DNA of 64,000 bases from the IMG/VR virus record IMGVR_UViG_3300008261_000032, positions 1 to 64,000 of that record; one strand, given 5' to 3'. Within the stretch, counting starts at the first letter, position 1; each line of letters opens with the position of its first letter. Below are positions 62,296 to 64,000 of the stretch, piece by piece. Below the pieces are notes generated by a model. The model was not told the origin of the DNA. It did no database searches and saw only the letters and a program-made list of their open reading frames with translations. This stretch comes from a virus. The position numbers and the translations under genes were made by a program.

Positions 62296-63963
62296 TTATT
62301 GTTTGCCAAATACCAGCTTAATTACTGTACGGATATCACCTTCCGAGAGTCGGTCAGTTGCGCCAGAGGTAATAACTGCGTGAGCCAGTCCAACTACAAC
62401 TTCCTTAAGTTGAACGTCTACGTTCATTCTCTCACAGAGATGTACCACATCTTGGAGTGTCATGCCATTCGACTTCTGACCGTTACAAGAAGAACAGAGA
62501 ATCTGGCTGTTTTCCAGAATTGTAGGTCCACCAAAAGAATGCGGAGCAATGTGGTCTACCGCGTAATTACCATCCGTGAGTAACTTTGAGCAAAACCGGC
62601 AGCAATTCTTCTGTTCCGTGAGTAGAGTATCTACGATATCCTTATTAAAGTCTCGACGCTTATCCAATTTCGTAACTCCAAAATTCATATAACCCTTGGT
62701 GACGTAATGATAATAGATGTACAGCATATCGTCAAGTCGAGCGCCGCCCGTAAACACTTTATGGAACGGATACATCGTATCACCAACATTATCCGGCTGA
62801 ACACTATTTACGTGAACCTTGTTGTTTACCAGCATATATGACTGGTATGGTAGGTGTGGCTTTACGTTCTTGTCGTTCTTCAGTTCGCTGGTCGCTCGAT
62901 TGAAAGAGGTAAAGAAGTCGTCGGTATTAATTTTAACTTTACTAAAGTTAAAAGTACCGTTTACATTGTGCATCTCAGCGACTAGCATAATAAGCTTCTT
63001 TAGAGGACCAGCGAACCACTTTCCGCCCTTTTTAAAAATATCAAGACGCGGATTCTTAACGACAATATTATTAACAATTGACAGTAGTGACCGCAGATTC
63101 TTTTCCATCTTAGACCCCGGTACCGCCAACTCCCTCATAAGATACTCGTCACGATACATCTTGTCGAGAACTGATTGGGCGTCCATACCCGCGAACCGCG
63201 GCTTTCCGCTGGAGTCTTTTGCAAATATACCACCGCTGTATAGATAGTACATCGCCCACGATACAATTTCATCCGACTCTCGGCTGACTGCATCCAAGCT
63301 GGTGTAGTCAGCCTTCCAATCGTTCTTAATGAATGAACGGCTGGTGAACATCGAAAAAGCGTTAGGGGAGTCAACCGCACCAAGATTACGGTTCGTATCC
63401 GCAATAATATTATTAATAGCGTTCCGCTTGTCAGCGGGAGACATCTTGTTCAAATCATTAAGAGTAAGAAAAAGTGTTTCTGCATCATCATCGGTGAGAT
63501 TTTCATACTCTACAACGCTAAGAGAAAGATTATAGATGTAATCCTCTAGCACAGGATACTTCTGTATAATCTGTGAAAGATGCATAGCACCAATGTTGTA
63601 CTGGTTCCCGTCAACATCGGTAAGCGTACAGTCAATTGGAGTTTTAATGCAATTGTTTAGAAAGTAATATACAGTACGTGTGCGATGTCCTCCGTCCACA
63701 ATCTCATACTTCCACTCTAGACCATTTGGCCCCTTTGAGAATACGTAGCGAAAGTGGAGCTGAGGGATGGGATTGCCCATCAAAATAGAACGGATGAGAT
63801 TACGCTGCCAATTACTACCGCTGCCGTTCCGTACAAAGCCGAACACATCCGGTCGCTGATACTTTGGCGTGTCTACGAGAGTAGTACTATACTCCTTAGA
63901 AATTTTATCAAACGTCCACGACTTGACGTTTGCTCCTGATGATACGAGGGTCAGCCCAGCCAT
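62296..63963 (-). CDS. DUF262-HNH protein (GmrSD/ParB-HNH type), 555 aa
   Basis: N-terminal YQRPDVFGF (35-43) and VDGGHRTRTV (89-98) are the DUF262/ParB-like motif (DGQQR family). The C-terminus has CCRFCSKLLTDGNYAVDHIA (454-473) followed by SFGGPTILENSQILCSSCNG, a CxxC...DH...NxxxLCxxCN HNH nuclease. In cells this combination forms modification-dependent or defence nucleases (GmrSD, SspE-like). Here it is phage-encoded. ATG 63963 has AAAAGGAGAAGTT. Confidence 0.82.
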   Translation of the reverse strand: MAGLTLVSSGANVKSWTFDKISKEYSTTLVDTPKYQRPDVFGFVRNGSGSNWQRNLIRSILMGNPIPQLHFRYVFSKGPNGLEWKYEIVDGGHRTRTVYYFLNNCIKTPIDCTLTDVDGNQYNIGAMHLSQIIQKYPVLEDYIYNLSLSVVEYENLTDDDAETLFLTLNDLNKMSPADKRNAINNIIADTNRNLGAVDSPNAFSMFTSRSFIKNDWKADYTSLDAVSRESDEIVSWAMYYLYSGGIFAKDSSGKPRFAGMDAQSVLDKMYRDEYLMRELAVPGSKMEKNLRSLLSIVNNIVVKNPRLDIFKKGGKWFAGPLKKLIMLVAEMHNVNGTFNFSKVKINTDDFFTSFNRATSELKNDKNVKPHLPYQSYMLVNNKVHVNSVQPDNVGDTMYPFHKVFTGGARLDDMLYIYYHYVTKGYMNFGVTKLDKRRDFNKDIVDTLLTEQKNCCRFCSKLLTDGNYAVDHIAPHSFGGPTILENSQILCSSCNGQKSNGMTLQDVVHLCERMNVDVQLKEVVVGLAHAVITSGATDRLSEGDIRTVIKLVFGKQ

Positions 63964-64000
63964 AACTTCTCCTTTTGTTTTAGTGCCGTTGATTTAGAAG

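Noticed and set aside
1-64000. Integrase, attachment sites, insertion sequences
   Set aside because: No recombinase, transposase or terminal inverted repeats were seen; tRNA genes are intact and not duplicated at their 3-prime ends elsewhere in the window.

Overview
The window is part of a large tailed-phage genome, most likely a T4-superfamily myovirus or another large phage that shares its replication core. It encodes both subunits of a T4-type clamp loader (gp44-like at 61367-62281, gp62-like at 59771-60202), a T4 DsbA-like protein (6409-6663), a dTMP-synthesis pair (dCMP deaminase and ThyX), virion fibre proteins and 21 tRNA genes. Nothing in the sequence fixes the host. Promoters are of the sigma70 type (TTGACA, 16-18 bp, TATATT/TATACT), while two exported proteins at the left end have signal peptides ending in -AQ and one has a T9SS-tail-like C-terminus, which is a Bacteroidota habit; the two clues do not agree.

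Layout. 1-3786 (minus): five small membrane or exported proteins around a 681-residue protein with cohesin-like and dockerin-like segments. 3858-5446 (minus): a glycosyltransferase and a methyltransferase. 5470-9983 (minus): a cluster of 21 tRNA genes and one collapsed tRNA remnant, with small genes between them (DsbA-like, PspC-like, several short membrane proteins) and a roughly 217-nt non-coding RNA candidate that has its own promoter and terminator. 10124-12837 (minus): small genes, mostly unknown, several with membrane segments or coiled coils. 13057-23438 (plus): a higher-GC block of about 30 small genes under at least 13 similar promoters with repeated upstream words; it looks like the early, host-interaction region and includes a GP88-family protein, an AAA ATPase, many zinc-binding mini-proteins and an HNH/NUMOD3 homing endonuclease. 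23631-30033 (minus): more small zinc proteins, then a MoxR-type AAA ATPase and a HExxH-like/VWA protein that share a promoter architecture, with two fibre-type proteins between them. 30203-33285 (plus): collagen-like fibre and two associated structural proteins. 33311-64000 (minus): short genes, ThyX, a complete dTDP-rhamnose set (RmlB, A, C, D), an epimerase, eleven glycosyltransferase-like genes over the window, a DegT aminotransferase with a GNAT, an FkbM methyltransferase and a HAD-nucleotidyltransferase fusion, followed by nucleic-acid genes (metallophosphoesterase, SprT-like, SpoU methylase, Cas4/RecB-like exonuclease, dCMP deaminase, clamp loader, Mom-like, DUF262-HNH).

How it works together (inference). 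The plus-strand block is probably expressed first from strong sigma70 promoters. The right-hand minus block supplies replication, dTMP and DNA modification, plus a large glycan pathway that makes dTDP-rhamnose and an amino sugar and transfers sugars to phage DNA, virion or host-surface targets. The MoxR-VWA pair may act as a remodelling chaperone. Most minus-strand genes overlap by 1-20 bases, so they are read as long operons.

Fifteen of the annotated short genes (25-59 codons) rest on start codon, ribosome-binding site and codon use only. No integrase, attachment site or CRISPR array was seen.
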